Below, piece by piece: positions 8,750 to 16,192 of a stretch of 64,000 bases of DNA. Under the pieces are notes generated by a model, which worked only from the letters and a program-made list of their open reading frames with translations, made no database searches and had not been told where the DNA came from. This stretch comes from Flavobacterium sp. W4I14 (lineage in GTDB: Bacteria > Bacteroidota > Bacteroidia > Sphingobacteriales > Sphingobacteriaceae), in NCBI GenBank assembly GCA_030817875.1, contig JAUSZU010000001.1:124001-188000 (forward strand), in the 5' to 3' direction. The position numbers and the translations under genes were made by a program. Each line of letters begins with the position of its first letter. Position 1 is the stretch's first letter.

Positions 8750-9382
8750 TTATTTGTTTTGTACAAGAATGTCTAACCAATTATCCCTCTCCTGTACAAC
8801 TCCTAAATATTTATGGTACCTAAGTCCTGATGTTTCAGCGGTTGCGAATTGTTCAGCTAAATCTGCATATTGCTCTGCTTTCTCTTGTTGTCCTTTTGTG
8901 TTGCTAAGTATTGAAAGAATTGAATTCACTTTATATTTTTCAATTGGAAACATAAGTCCTGAATAACGTTCCAAGAGCATTTTTTCAAGCTCATCAAATA
9001 ATTCCGATTTGTTTATTTTAACAACTAGCTCAGAATAGTCTAAATAAGCCTGTGTTCTAACGTTGGGATAAATTTTTTCAAAATCAAGCGCTTGCTTGTA
9101 AAAGTCGATGGCTAATTTGTAATCTTCATTTAGTTTGTAAATGTCAGCAAGGGTATGAAGTGCGGAACCTTTGTTGAAATTATCATCTGGATATTCAGCC
9201 AGCATTTTATTGAGCAAAGTTTCGGCAACGATTAATAGCTCCTTCTTTTTTGTGTCAACTAATTCAATCGCTTGAATCTTTAAATATTGCGCTCGACTAT
9301 CCTTTCTTGCTCGTCCAAGTTTAGCAAAGAATTCCTCTTCGTCAATTTTTGTCCAAGTTTTTCGTCTGTACCATTCAGTCAT
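8750..9382 (-). CDS. TPR-repeat hypothetical protein
   Basis: A 210-residue soluble protein. Tetratricopeptide-like helix pairs are visible, the clearest being ALHTLADIYKLNEDYKLAIDFYKQALDFEK (about residues 75-105), with further helix pairs before and after. TPR proteins act as protein-interaction scaffolds. There is no signal peptide. It sits in the accessory zone between two AGCGCAAG repeats. A 23-bp piece matching the left arm of the element repeat described from 17571 onward abuts and overlaps its stop codon (8734-8756). Specific function unknown. Confidence 0.7.
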   Translation of the reverse strand: MTEWYRRKTWTKIDEEEFFAKLGRARKDSRAQYLKIQAIELVDTKKKELLIVAETLLNKMLAEYPDDNFNKGSALHTLADIYKLNEDYKLAIDFYKQALDFEKIYPNVRTQAYLDYSELVVKINKSELFDELEKMLLERYSGLMFPIEKYKVNSILSILSNTKGQQEKAEQYADLAEQFATAETSGLRYHKYLGVVQERDNWLDILVQNK

Positions 9383-9526
9383 TTTAGCAGTCTTTATTCG
9401 TGTTTAAATGTTTCTAAGCATTTAAATTAAAAAGATTGAAAGTTGAGTGTAATTTGCTGCTTAGTTCAACAAGATATTATTTTTTGTCGAAAATAGAATA
9501 TCCAAAAAAAATAATTAATTCCACGT

Positions 9527-9650
9527 CTAGCGCAAGCCTTAGCGCCTGGCCAAAGTATAGGCCTGACTTGTGCTTAATAATCCGTCAATTAAATCTCTGT
9601 TAAGCGCAAGCCATCCAGTCCACTAGCGTAAACGCTAAGACTTGCGCTAG
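9527..9650. repeat. complete 124-bp nested palindromic repeat (MITE-like)
   Basis: The ends are CTAGCGCAAG and CTTGCGCTAG, a perfect 10-bp terminal inverted repeat. Further in, CTTGTGCTTAA (about 9579) faces TTAAGCGCAAG (about 9600), so the sequence folds as nested hairpins. Partial relatives are at 8584-8668 (left part) and 16008-16086 (right part). No coding capacity. A non-autonomous mobile repeat or an extragenic palindromic element is inferred. Confidence 0.7.
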
Positions 9651-9654
9651 ATTA

Positions 9655-9705
9655 ACCACCCCGCCCTTTGGGCACCCCTCCTAAATTAGGAGGGGAGTTT
9701 TTCCC
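9655..9705 (+). repeat. palindromic CCCCTCCTAA/TTAGGAGGGG dispersed repeat, terminator-like
   Basis: A 10-bp perfect palindrome at 9675-9695 is followed by AGTTTTT, preceded by a GCCCTTTGGGC minor palindrome. It could terminate plus-strand transcription, but no plus-strand gene ends close upstream, so it is more likely a dispersed repeat. The rest of the 9383-9805 gap shows no gene. Confidence 0.45.
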
Positions 9706-9805
9706 TCATAGCTGAATAAGGTAAATGGCCTATTAAACTTTTTAAAATTTATGGTGTAGTTGCTAAACCGATAGTTTCATTATATTCATAACTCTCAGCA
9801 GCATT

Positions 9806-10285
9806 TCACCAGGCATTGCAGTCTGACAACCAATCATAAATCATCTTATAGGCGGCAGTAATTTCGGCGGAAAATTTTAAGGTTGCGCCTTCAAAATCAT
9901 CATCCTGAAAGATGTAGGCATTTAATCCAACATATAATAGTTCAGCAAGATGCTCCACATCAAACTGGCCAACAGCCTGTAGGTTATCACCCAGGTTTAT
10001 GGCATAACGCTGAAAGGTTTCTTCATTGGCCAAAAGTTTTGTTTTGGTAAGCAGGCTGATGATATTGTTTACATCATAAAGGGCATTGGCAATAGTAATG
10101 GGCTTGTGTTTGCCAGAGCGCGGATCGGGCCCGATAGCTGCGCTAAGCATTTCAGTAAGGAATTGATTCACATCCGATAAACCAATCATATCGAAATAGG
10201 CTTCAATCAGTTTCCGGAATTCTGTTACAGCTGCTACCTGATTTGGGAGCTGTGTCTTTGGGTTTTTACAATTGTCGTTTAGCAT
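9806..10285 (-). CDS. hypothetical protein with structured leader
   Basis: A 159-residue, mildly acidic, mainly helical soluble protein without signal peptide. Recognisable only by composition: LIEAYFDMIGLSDVNQFLTEMLSAAIG and HLAELLYVGLNAYIF. I do not recognise the family. The ATG at 10285 is chosen because it is the first start after the structured leader. The first 14 bases after the A of the start codon belong to a 15-nt perfect inverted repeat with the leader (10313-10327), so translation could be controlled by base pairing. It lies alone in the accessory zone. Confidence 0.65.
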   Translation of the reverse strand: MLNDNCKNPKTQLPNQVAAVTEFRKLIEAYFDMIGLSDVNQFLTEMLSAAIGPDPRSGKHKPITIANALYDVNNIISLLTKTKLLANEETFQRYAINLGDNLQAVGQFDVEHLAELLYVGLNAYIFQDDDFEGATLKFSAEITAAYKMIYDWLSDCNAW

Positions 10286-10376
10286 AACATTGATAAAAAG
10301 ATCCTGAGACGCTGCTAAACGACAATTAACTCTTTACAGAGAAAATATAGATGCGGGACTTCCGCTCGTCTCAGGA
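10286..10376 (-). promoter_or_regulatory. putative structured leader RNA / cis-regulatory element
   Basis: On the minus strand, immediately upstream of the 159-residue gene, a 10-bp closing stem TCCTGAGACG/CGTCTCAGGA (10376-10367 with 10311-10302) encloses two small hairpins, GCGG-loop-CCGC and CTCT-GTAA-AGAG. Between the second hairpin and the closing stem lies a 15-nt stretch (10327-10313) perfectly complementary to 10284-10270, which spans the start codon and the next codons. The leader could therefore hide the start codon or, when folded into the 10-bp-closed structure, release it. The structure is read directly from sequence; regulatory function is inference. Confidence 0.45.
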
Positions 10377-10530
10377 ATATTGTTAAAAATTGAATTGCTT
10401 ACTTAATTGCTTCCCTTGTTAAGATTAGTAAAATATGTTAATTATCATTTAGCATAGCTAAGATAGATAAAACAACTCAACCTACAAAATATTGTTGTTC
10501 AAATAAGGCATAAATTAGGGCGATTTCGTC

Positions 10531-10936
10531 TTGCAGCTCACAGTTCAGACCTTGCAGTCGGTAGTTCAGACGTTGCAGTCGATGGTTCAGACTTTGCAGT
10601 CGGTAGTTCAGGCGTTGCAGTCGATAGTTCAGATGTTGCAGTCGCTAGTTCAGACTTTTCAGTCGGCAGTTCAAGCTTTGCAGGCGATAGTTCAGGCGTT
10701 GCAGTCGACAGTTCAGACGTTGAAGTCGTTAGTTCAAGCTTTGCAGTTGATAGTTCTGTACTTGCAGTTGATAGCTCTGAACTTGCAGCTCATAGTTCTA
10801 TACTTGCAGTTCATAGTTCTATACTTGCAGTCGATAGTTCTGTACCTGCAGTTGATAGGTTTGTATTTGCAGTTAACAGTTCTATCAGCGCAGTTAACAA
10901 CATTATACTTGAGTTGGTAGGTTTATATTTGCAGTT
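10531..10936. repeat. 21-bp minisatellite, about 19 copies, left part
   Basis: Tandem copies of a 21-bp unit beginning TTGCAGTCGATAGTTCAGAC. The first ten or so copies carry the TTCAGAC form and the later ones a GATAGTTCTGTAC form, so two subfamilies sit side by side. The array is interrupted by the IS at 10937 and resumes at 12508. Because 21 is a multiple of three, a heptad-patterned frame (QALQSIV-like) stays open, but it lacks an ATG and looks like a by-product of the repeat. Confidence 0.9.
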
Positions 10937-11128
10937 TGACCCTTCCTAAAAAAGCTTGACAGTTTTGGTGATTAATTACTAAGGCTTTTTACACCAATTT
11001 ACTTGATTTACTAATGCAATATAACTTTTAATTTTTATTAGTTCTAAGGGTTATTTTGTTTGGGGTTATTCCTGGTTTATATCCTGCCGTTTTTTTTATT
11101 CCTTGGATTTCTTTTCCTCTTATCCCAA

Positions 11129-12039
11129 TTACGGAACAACAACGGGTTTGCTTTCCTTATTACTGGTTTTGTAATTCTTTTTCCTCCAGTATTTCTTAAG
11201 TGTTCCATTTCTTTCGTGCGCCATTATAGGGGTGAGCCTGCCACAGCTGTCATGTATCCTGATGCTGTTATATTTGGTTACGGCATCATCTACGGCTGAT
11301 TTTGCCTTTTCAAAAGAGGGAAAGGTTTCTTTAAGCCCATGTTCATACTTCAGTATCCCGTTAATCCTTTCTGCAATGGCATTTTCATATGGATCCCCAC
11401 TTTCGGTCATTGATAGCTGTATATGTAAATAGTCTATAACCCGGACATATTCATTGCAGCAGTACTGTATGCCCCTGTCGCTGTGATGGATAAGCGCTGA
11501 AGTTCTTTTCAGGTCCTTGGCTGCCATCAACAGTGCATCAATGGCTCCTTCACTATGCAGGGTCGGATGAAGTTTCTAACCTATGATCTTTCGGCTATAG
11601 GCATCGGTAACAATACTTAGGTAGCTAAAACCGGAAGCCTGCCGGATATAGGTGATATCGCTTACCCATAATACCCCTGGGTTATTGATCACCTTTTCAC
11701 GGATCAGGTTTGGGTATTTCCTGTAATGATGATTGGACATGGTGCAGTAGGGCTTTCTCCTACGATGCCTAATGAGCATCCCATAACTGCCCATAAGCCT
11801 ATAAAGGCCATCCCTTCCGAGTTTTATTCCATGGGCTGTAAAATCTTCCTCAGCATGTGGTAGAGTTTGTCGACCCCGCAGTATGGAAGCTGTTCCCTGA
11901 TCTCTGTAACCAATCTGACGACCAGTGCATCGCGCATATGCATTGCCGGCTGTGCTTTTTGTTCATACCAGGCCTGACGGCTCTTGCCAAACAGTCTGCA
12001 GTAGTAGCTTATGCTAAAGCTACCGTAAAGCTGCATCAA
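11129..12039 (-). pseudogene. IS3-family transposase OrfB, frameshifted and with an in-frame stop
   Basis: Three fragments make up one DDE integrase-type transposase. 12039-11824 gives the N-terminal HTH_21-like part (SYYCRLFGKSRQAWYEQ). 11794-11576 gives VSDITYIRQASGFSYLSIVTDAYSRKIIG with the first Asp. 11530-11129 gives IHHSDRGIQYCC with the second Asp and NAIAERINGILKYE with the Glu. A frameshift near 11845 separates parts one and two (the other frame continues RKDFTAHGIKLGRDG-like). A TAG at 11576 interrupts parts two and three in the same frame, where IIG is expected to continue into a tyrosine. All three catalytic residues survive but not in one polypeptide. Confidence 0.9.
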
Positions 12040-12044
12040 TAGTG

Positions 12045-12458
12045 TTACTGTTTGGCACCAGGCTTTTTTCTGATATTGATCTTGAGTTTTTCCTCAGCTA
12101 CATCTATTAGTGTATTGAGGGCAATATTGTGCATCCTGGCATCCTCAAGCTGCTTTTCCATCGCTTTTATCTGCTTCTGCAATGCAATCAGATCCTGTCT
12201 TTCCTGTTGGGTCATTTCTATGGGTTCTGGAATAATATCGTCCGAATACTTCTTGCGCCAGGTTCTTATCAGTTCTGGTCCACTTGAGGGATTGATGTTA
12301 AACTTCCTGATCGCTTCGCTAACTGTCATTTCCCTTGCTTCCAACTGAGATACCAGCCATCGCCTGAAGGAAACTTCATAGGCATTGTGGTCATCCGTAC
12401 GGTCGAAAGAATCGGAAACTAAAATACTAAATCCATTGCTTTTTTTCTCTTGATTCAT
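12045..12458 (-). CDS. IS3-family transposase OrfA
   Basis: A 137-residue protein from ATG 12458; an upstream in-frame ATG at 12488 lies almost at the IS end. It has an N-terminal helix-turn-helix (EVSFRRWLVSQLEAREMTVSEAIRKFNI, then GPELIRTWRKKY) and a C-terminal coiled-coil (MTQQERQDLIALQKQIKAMEKQLEDARMHNIALNTLIDVAEEKL), the standard OrfA layout of a DNA-binding domain plus leucine zipper. The frame appears intact. OrfB starts 5 bp after its stop. Without an intact OrfB, the product could at most bind the IS ends. Confidence 0.85.
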   Translation of the reverse strand: MNQEKKSNGFSILVSDSFDRTDDHNAYEVSFRRWLVSQLEAREMTVSEAIRKFNINPSSGPELIRTWRKKYSDDIIPEPIEMTQQERQDLIALQKQIKAMEKQLEDARMHNIALNTLIDVAEEKLKINIRKKPGAKQ

Positions 12459-12507
12459 TTTGAGTTTTTTTAAGCCAAAATGTGTCAAGTTTTCTTAGGA
12501 GAGGACA

Positions 12508-12536
12508 GTTAGTAATTCTGTACTTGCAGTTCAATA
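12508..12536. repeat. 21-bp minisatellite, right part after the IS
   Basis: GTTAGTAATTCTGTAC followed by TTGCAGTTCAATA continues the 21-bp unit of 10531-10936 in phase once the IS and one copy of the GTT duplication are removed. It then runs directly into the REP palindrome at 12537. Confidence 0.85.
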
Positions 12537-12607
12537 CGCTGGCGCATGCGTGTCGCGTGTAAAATAAATATTAAGATACATCAAATGCAGGCACGCGTGC
12601 GCCAGCG
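12537..12607. repeat. inverted pair of REP palindromes (BIME-like)
   Basis: CGCTGGCGCATGCGTGTCGC (12537 onward) and, after 30 bp of AT-rich spacer, GGCACGCGTGCGCCAGCG (12590-12607) in opposite orientation. The same 24-bp palindrome flanks the RAYT transposase gene at 15159-15182 and 15979-16002. These GC-rich units contrast strongly with the roughly 30% GC surroundings. From 12608 to 12905 I see no gene, only AT-rich sequence presumed to hold the promoter of the ATPase gene. Confidence 0.8.
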
Positions 12608-12905
12608 AGGGGCTATTCGAATTGCCCTTGCCATAGGCCTTGCGCCAGTATTTATTACTTATTCAATTATTTTACTTTAGTTATGTTCAAGAAAGATTGA
12701 ATTTTGTAAAAAGTAATTTTTATTTACTTTTGGTTATGACTAACGCTTCCACATATCCTCAACTTAAATTTCCATGTCGGTTTATTTTTTTTGATTGGCT
12801 ATTATGTTTAGCTTTTATATGCAATAAAAATAGATGATTGAGTAATCAATCGAATATTTCAATGTTATTTAGTCAAAATGACAAAAAAACCTAAAATATA
12901 ACAAA

Positions 12906-14225
12906 ATGTACAAGGAAATTAAGCTTGTGAAAATTGAAGTTAAAAAGCTATTTGGCTTTTATAATTATTTAGTTGATGATTCACAGAAAAATAGTGATGA
13001 TAGCACTCTATTAATTATTTATGGGGATAATGGCTCTGGAAAGACAACTTTATTAAAAATGATTTTTTATTTGTTATCTCCAGTAAATAATAGTGGACAC
13101 AAAACTGAATTATGCAGAATAAAATTTAATTTATTTTCAATTACTTTAAGCGATGGAACTATTATTTCCGCGCGGAGAAAGGGTAATGAAATAGTTGGAT
13201 CATATTCATTGTCGATAAACAAAGGTGGAGAAGTTTTCGAAGTTTTTCTAAAGGTTACCTCTGATAATTCCATTAGAGTAAGTGATGAGCCTAAAATTGA
13301 AAGAGAATATGAGAAATTCCTGAAGCAGGTAGCAATGCTTAATATCACGATTAATTTTCTATCAGAGGATAGAAAGCTTTTGTCGTTTTCTGATCAGTCC
13401 GATAGGAGTAACTCAATGACTCTTAAGAAGCGATTAATTAGAAACGCATTAGAGAAAGGGCAAATGATTCACGATTTCGAAGAGGATCGAGATGATACTG
13501 TTACTAGTTCAGTCAGGAATTTAGAAAGTTGGCTAAAGAGCAATGCACTGCGGGGAACGAAGGCTGGGGAGGAAAATGCAAATACTATCTATTCAAATCT
13601 TTTGACGCAAGTATCTAATCCTAAGAATAGCAAAATCAAAACCGATCAAGTTCAGAATCTACTACATAAAATCAAAAATATTGGTGAGGAAAGCTTAAAC
13701 TTTTATAAAAGCGGGCTTATGTCGCAAATTGAAACATTAGAATTTGAAACAGCATTGGCATCTGCAAAAGAACCAAATCTTTCTTTAGTTTATAATGTCC
13801 TAGAACCATATATTGAAGGTTTGCAAGGTAGGTTGAATTCCCTTCGTCCTGTACAAGATATTTTATCCAAGTTTTTAACAGGCATAAACGATTATTTTAC
13901 TCATAAGACTATCTCTTATAACATAGATGTAGGTTTCAAATTGCGTCATAACGAATTAAATGAGCCGATTGAATTTAGCACATTGTCCTCAGGAGAAAGA
14001 CAATTATTGCAGCTATTCTGTAATGTGATAACGTCAAGTGAGAAGTCCACCATATTTATAATTGATGAACCAGAAATTTCTTTGAATATAAAATGGCAGA
14101 GAAAACTTATCCGCACACTATTGAATTTTTCAGTTAGTAAAAACGTTCAATTTATTTTTGCTTCCCACTCAATCGAGCTTTTAAGTGGTCATAGCGACTC
14201 TGTTTTTAAATTGACAAACGTATAA
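12906..14225 (+). CDS. AAA/ABC-type ATPase of a PARIS-like defence pair
   Basis: A 439-residue cytosolic ATPase of the SMC/ABC type. Walker A is GDNGSGKT (about residues 40-47), the ABC signature LSSGERQLLQLF (about 359-370), Walker B FIIDEPEISL (about 383-392) and the switch histidine ASHSIELL (about 418). The middle is coiled-coil-like. The stop is 5 bp before a DUF4435/TOPRIM gene, so the two form one unit, the gene order of PARIS (AriA-AriB) anti-phage systems. In PARIS the ATPase senses a phage anti-restriction protein and releases the TOPRIM effector. The match is by architecture only. Low GC and flanking REP palindromes suggest acquisition by transfer. Confidence 0.8.
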   Translation: MYKEIKLVKIEVKKLFGFYNYLVDDSQKNSDDSTLLIIYGDNGSGKTTLLKMIFYLLSPVNNSGHKTELCRIKFNLFSITLSDGTIISARRKGNEIVGSYSLSINKGGEVFEVFLKVTSDNSIRVSDEPKIEREYEKFLKQVAMLNITINFLSEDRKLLSFSDQSDRSNSMTLKKRLIRNALEKGQMIHDFEEDRDDTVTSSVRNLESWLKSNALRGTKAGEENANTIYSNLLTQVSNPKNSKIKTDQVQNLLHKIKNIGEESLNFYKSGLMSQIETLEFETALASAKEPNLSLVYNVLEPYIEGLQGRLNSLRPVQDILSKFLTGINDYFTHKTISYNIDVGFKLRHNELNEPIEFSTLSSGERQLLQLFCNVITSSEKSTIFIIDEPEISLNIKWQRKLIRTLLNFSVSKNVQFIFASHSIELLSGHSDSVFKLTNV

Positions 14226-14230
14226 AGTGA

Positions 14231-15109
14231 ATGGATGATCTTAAACGCTCTTTAGAAGAAATAACTCTTCTTTACAAACTTGAACCGGAAACTAAAGATA
14301 TATTTGTGGAAGGAATTTCCGATAAATTAATATTGAATAGATTTATCAAAAAAAATAAAATTGAAGATGTAAAAGTTATTCATGTTCATGAAATAGACCT
14401 CGACTATTTAAAATTTGATAATCCTAATATTAAATCTAACAATAAGGCTAAACTTTTAGCACTTGACAAATATCTTGAAAAAACATTTGGAGGCAACTTA
14501 AAGGGGATAACAATTATAATTGACAGAGACATTGATGAAAAATTAGCAGGTATCGTCAACGGGAAGTATTTGAATTATACAGATTATCACAGCTTAGAGT
14601 TGTATATGTATAATTCACATACAATTGATATTTTTTATGAAACATATTTACATGGTTTTCCATTAACTGGACAAAGAACAATTGAGAGCATTGAGCCTGT
14701 GTTACTTGATTTCTATTTTGTAAAGGCTAGCCTCTACAAAGACGGTGCAATTGAAGCATCTAAATTTACATCTTATTCTAAGTCAATAAATATTGACAAG
14801 AAAAAAATTACGATAGATTTCTCTGCTTCTCAGCATATTCTAAAAGTTTTAAATAATTTACATAAAGCTAAACAATACAACGATTATTTAGAGTACTATA
14901 ATAATCTAAAAGCTGAATTTCACGAAGATCCTAAATTAGTTATAAGAGGCCATGACTATATAAGCTTACTTTATCAATTAATTGATAAAATAAAAAACCA
15001 TATAGGTATAACTCATGACACTTTTGAAAAAGCATTATTTCAATGTATTGACTATAGTCTTTTAAAAAGCGAAAATTTATTTAAAAGTATTTTATTAAAA
15101 TATGCTTGA
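14231..15109 (+). CDS. DUF4435/TOPRIM effector of the PARIS-like pair
   Basis: A 292-residue protein. The TOPRIM signature is IFVEGISDKLIL with the conserved Glu (E27), followed by ITIIIDRDID with the DxD pair (D98, D100). The DUF4435 family hallmark DYHSLELYM (about residues 118-126) comes next. The C-terminal half is helical. In PARIS the AriB subunit has this fold and cleaves host tRNA once released from the ATPase. The genes are separated by only 5 bp, so they are probably co-translated. OLD/Gabija-like roles are possible alternatives, but the separate DUF4435 gene favours a PARIS-type system. Confidence 0.78.
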   Translation: MDDLKRSLEEITLLYKLEPETKDIFVEGISDKLILNRFIKKNKIEDVKVIHVHEIDLDYLKFDNPNIKSNNKAKLLALDKYLEKTFGGNLKGITIIIDRDIDEKLAGIVNGKYLNYTDYHSLELYMYNSHTIDIFYETYLHGFPLTGQRTIESIEPVLLDFYFVKASLYKDGAIEASKFTSYSKSINIDKKKITIDFSASQHILKVLNNLHKAKQYNDYLEYYNNLKAEFHEDPKLVIRGHDYISLLYQLIDKIKNHIGITHDTFEKALFQCIDYSLLKSENLFKSILLKYA

Positions 15110-15158
15110 AAATAGAGGAAGGTTTTATGATTATTGATTAATCTTAGAAATCACCCCT

Positions 15159-15182
15159 CGCTGGCGCACGCGTGCCGCGTGT
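15159..15182. repeat. REP palindrome, left flank of the RAYT gene
   Basis: CGCTGGCGCACGCGTGCCGC followed by GTGT, with a self-complementary GCACGCGTGC core. It lies 17 bp past the 3' end of the RAYT gene and is the inverted counterpart of 15979-16002. Confidence 0.85.
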
Positions 15183-15199
15183 GCATTTCTATATCTCCT

Positions 15200-15745
15200 T
15201 TACAGTTCATCTAAATCTATCAGCCCCTTACCCCCACTATAATCTATTGCGCTGCTATATCTCCAATGCCAGGCCTCGTTAACAAAACCTGCTGTTACAG
15301 GATTATCATGCAGGTAATCTGCCTTTTGCTCAATAACTGCCGTACTCCACAATTCTATGGGTTTATTGTTGTGTTGCCAAAATTGGGATCCTTTAACGTT
15401 ACTACTTTTTAAGCCTGCCCGCTCAAACATCCAAAGCATCCATTCTTTTCTGCTTTCCTGGCTGTTTTCTTTAATTGTCTTGACAATTTCTTTGGAAGTA
15501 TGTTCTTTTATCCTACCTAGTAGAATATCTGGATTATGATTTTTTGCACTAAATATTAAATGTATGTGACTTGGCATAATGCACCAGCAATAAAGTTCTA
15601 AGCCTAGGTTTTTCTTGCAGTAAATTAAGCTATCAACAACAATATCGCAATATAAATGCCGCACAAATATATCTATCCAATACACTGTTGCAAAACTTAC
15701 AAAGTATAAACCTTCTTTATTATGAAACTTATATTTACGGCTCAT
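15200..15745 (-). CDS. REP-associated tyrosine transposase (RAYT, Y1/IS200-like)
   Basis: A 181-residue protein. The HUH motif is MPSHIHLIF within YCWCIMPSHIHLIFSAK. The N-terminus MSRKYKFHNKEGLYFVSFATVYW matches Y1-transposase proteins of the REP-associated clade, as does the C-terminal KADYLHDNPVTAGFVNEAWHWRYSSA. RAYTs cleave and join single-stranded DNA at REP palindromes. Inverted REP palindromes flank the gene on both sides, and another pair lies beyond the defence genes, so this is a full REP/RAYT unit. The frame is intact. The catalytic tyrosine is probably in the helix after the HUH motif but I cannot assign it with certainty. Confidence 0.9.
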   Translation of the reverse strand: MSRKYKFHNKEGLYFVSFATVYWIDIFVRHLYCDIVVDSLIYCKKNLGLELYCWCIMPSHIHLIFSAKNHNPDILLGRIKEHTSKEIVKTIKENSQESRKEWMLWMFERAGLKSSNVKGSQFWQHNNKPIELWSTAVIEQKADYLHDNPVTAGFVNEAWHWRYSSAIDYSGGKGLIDLDEL

Positions 15746-15929
15746 TTATTCTATGGAATATGGTTAAACTTATTTCTCTATGTCATATTTACTCGTTGCT
15801 AGATATAATTCAACATACAGGGATAGACTTTAGCTATGTTCAATAATATCTTCGATTAAATATAGGAAATAGAATATTTTTAATATGATATTTAGCCACC
15901 TAGTATCCGTAAAAATATCTTAAAAATCA

Positions 15930-15956
15930 AAAAGACCGCGGCAATGGCGGTCTTTT
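15930..15956. terminator. bidirectional hairpin terminator
   Basis: AAAGACCGC and GCGGTCTTT form a 9-bp stem around a short loop, with A runs before and T/A after, so it can act on both strands. It lies in the 15746-16192 gap between the RAYT gene and the secreted-protein gene. Otherwise that gap contains only repeats. Confidence 0.6.
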
Positions 15957-15978
15957 AAAATGTTGTAGCTTTATTTTC

Positions 15979-16002
15979 ACACGCGGCACGCGTGCGCCAG
16001 CG
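15979..16002. repeat. REP palindrome, right flank of the RAYT gene
   Basis: ACACGCGGCACGCGTGCGCC followed by AGCG, the exact inverse of 15159-15182. The two bracket 796 bp containing the RAYT gene. Confidence 0.85.
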
Positions 16003-16007
16003 AAGGC

Positions 16008-16086
16008 TTAATAAATCCGTCAATTAGATCTTCATTAAGCACAAGTCATTCAGCCTACTAACGTAGACGTTAAGATTTGCGCTAGT
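16008..16086. repeat. partial copy of the AGCGCAAG palindromic repeat
   Basis: Matches the right two thirds of the complete repeat at 9527-9650: GGCTTAATAAATCCGTCAAT, then TTAAGCACAAG, then GATTTGCGCTAG. It abuts the RAYT right-hand REP, so its left third may have been lost there. Confidence 0.65.
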
Positions 16087-16192
16087 AAAGGAACTTACAC
16101 ACCTCTATCTTACTGATCAACCATCAATATTTGACATAGGGAAAAGATAAGAATGCATTGTGGATTTTACATATCTTTCACATCTTAAATCC

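Larger units (their letters stand above)
10937..12507 (-). mobile_element. degenerate IS3-family insertion sequence
   Basis: About 1.57 kb. The terminal inverted repeats are TGACCCTTCCTAAAAAAGCT at the left and, read inward from the right end, TGTCCTCTCCTAAGAAAACT; both continue into TTGACA, and the IS3-type TG...CA ends are present. A 3-bp target duplication GTT flanks it (10934-10936 and 12508-12510). Removing the IS and one GTT restores the phase of the surrounding 21-bp minisatellite exactly, which confirms the borders. It carries an orfA/orfB transposase pair on the minus strand; orfB is broken, so the copy is immobile unless helped in trans. Confidence 0.9.

Noticed and set aside
8750..8756. 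Full sixth copy of the element repeat at 8734
   Set aside because: Only the left arm and a few inner bases are present; no right arm follows before the TPR gene.
10531..10920. 129-codon frame with heptad repeats (QALQSIV-like) over the minisatellite
   Set aside because: Starts only at TTG, has no codon structure other than that forced by the 21-bp unit, and would continue into the IS. A by-product of the repeat.
10531..10936. CRISPR array
   Set aside because: Units are contiguous 21-bp tandem repeats without unique spacers, and no cas genes are present in the window.
12640..12837. 65-codon plus-strand frame before the defence ATPase
   Set aside because: No ribosomal or composition support; mixed hydrophobic AT-rich translation expected from 30% GC DNA.
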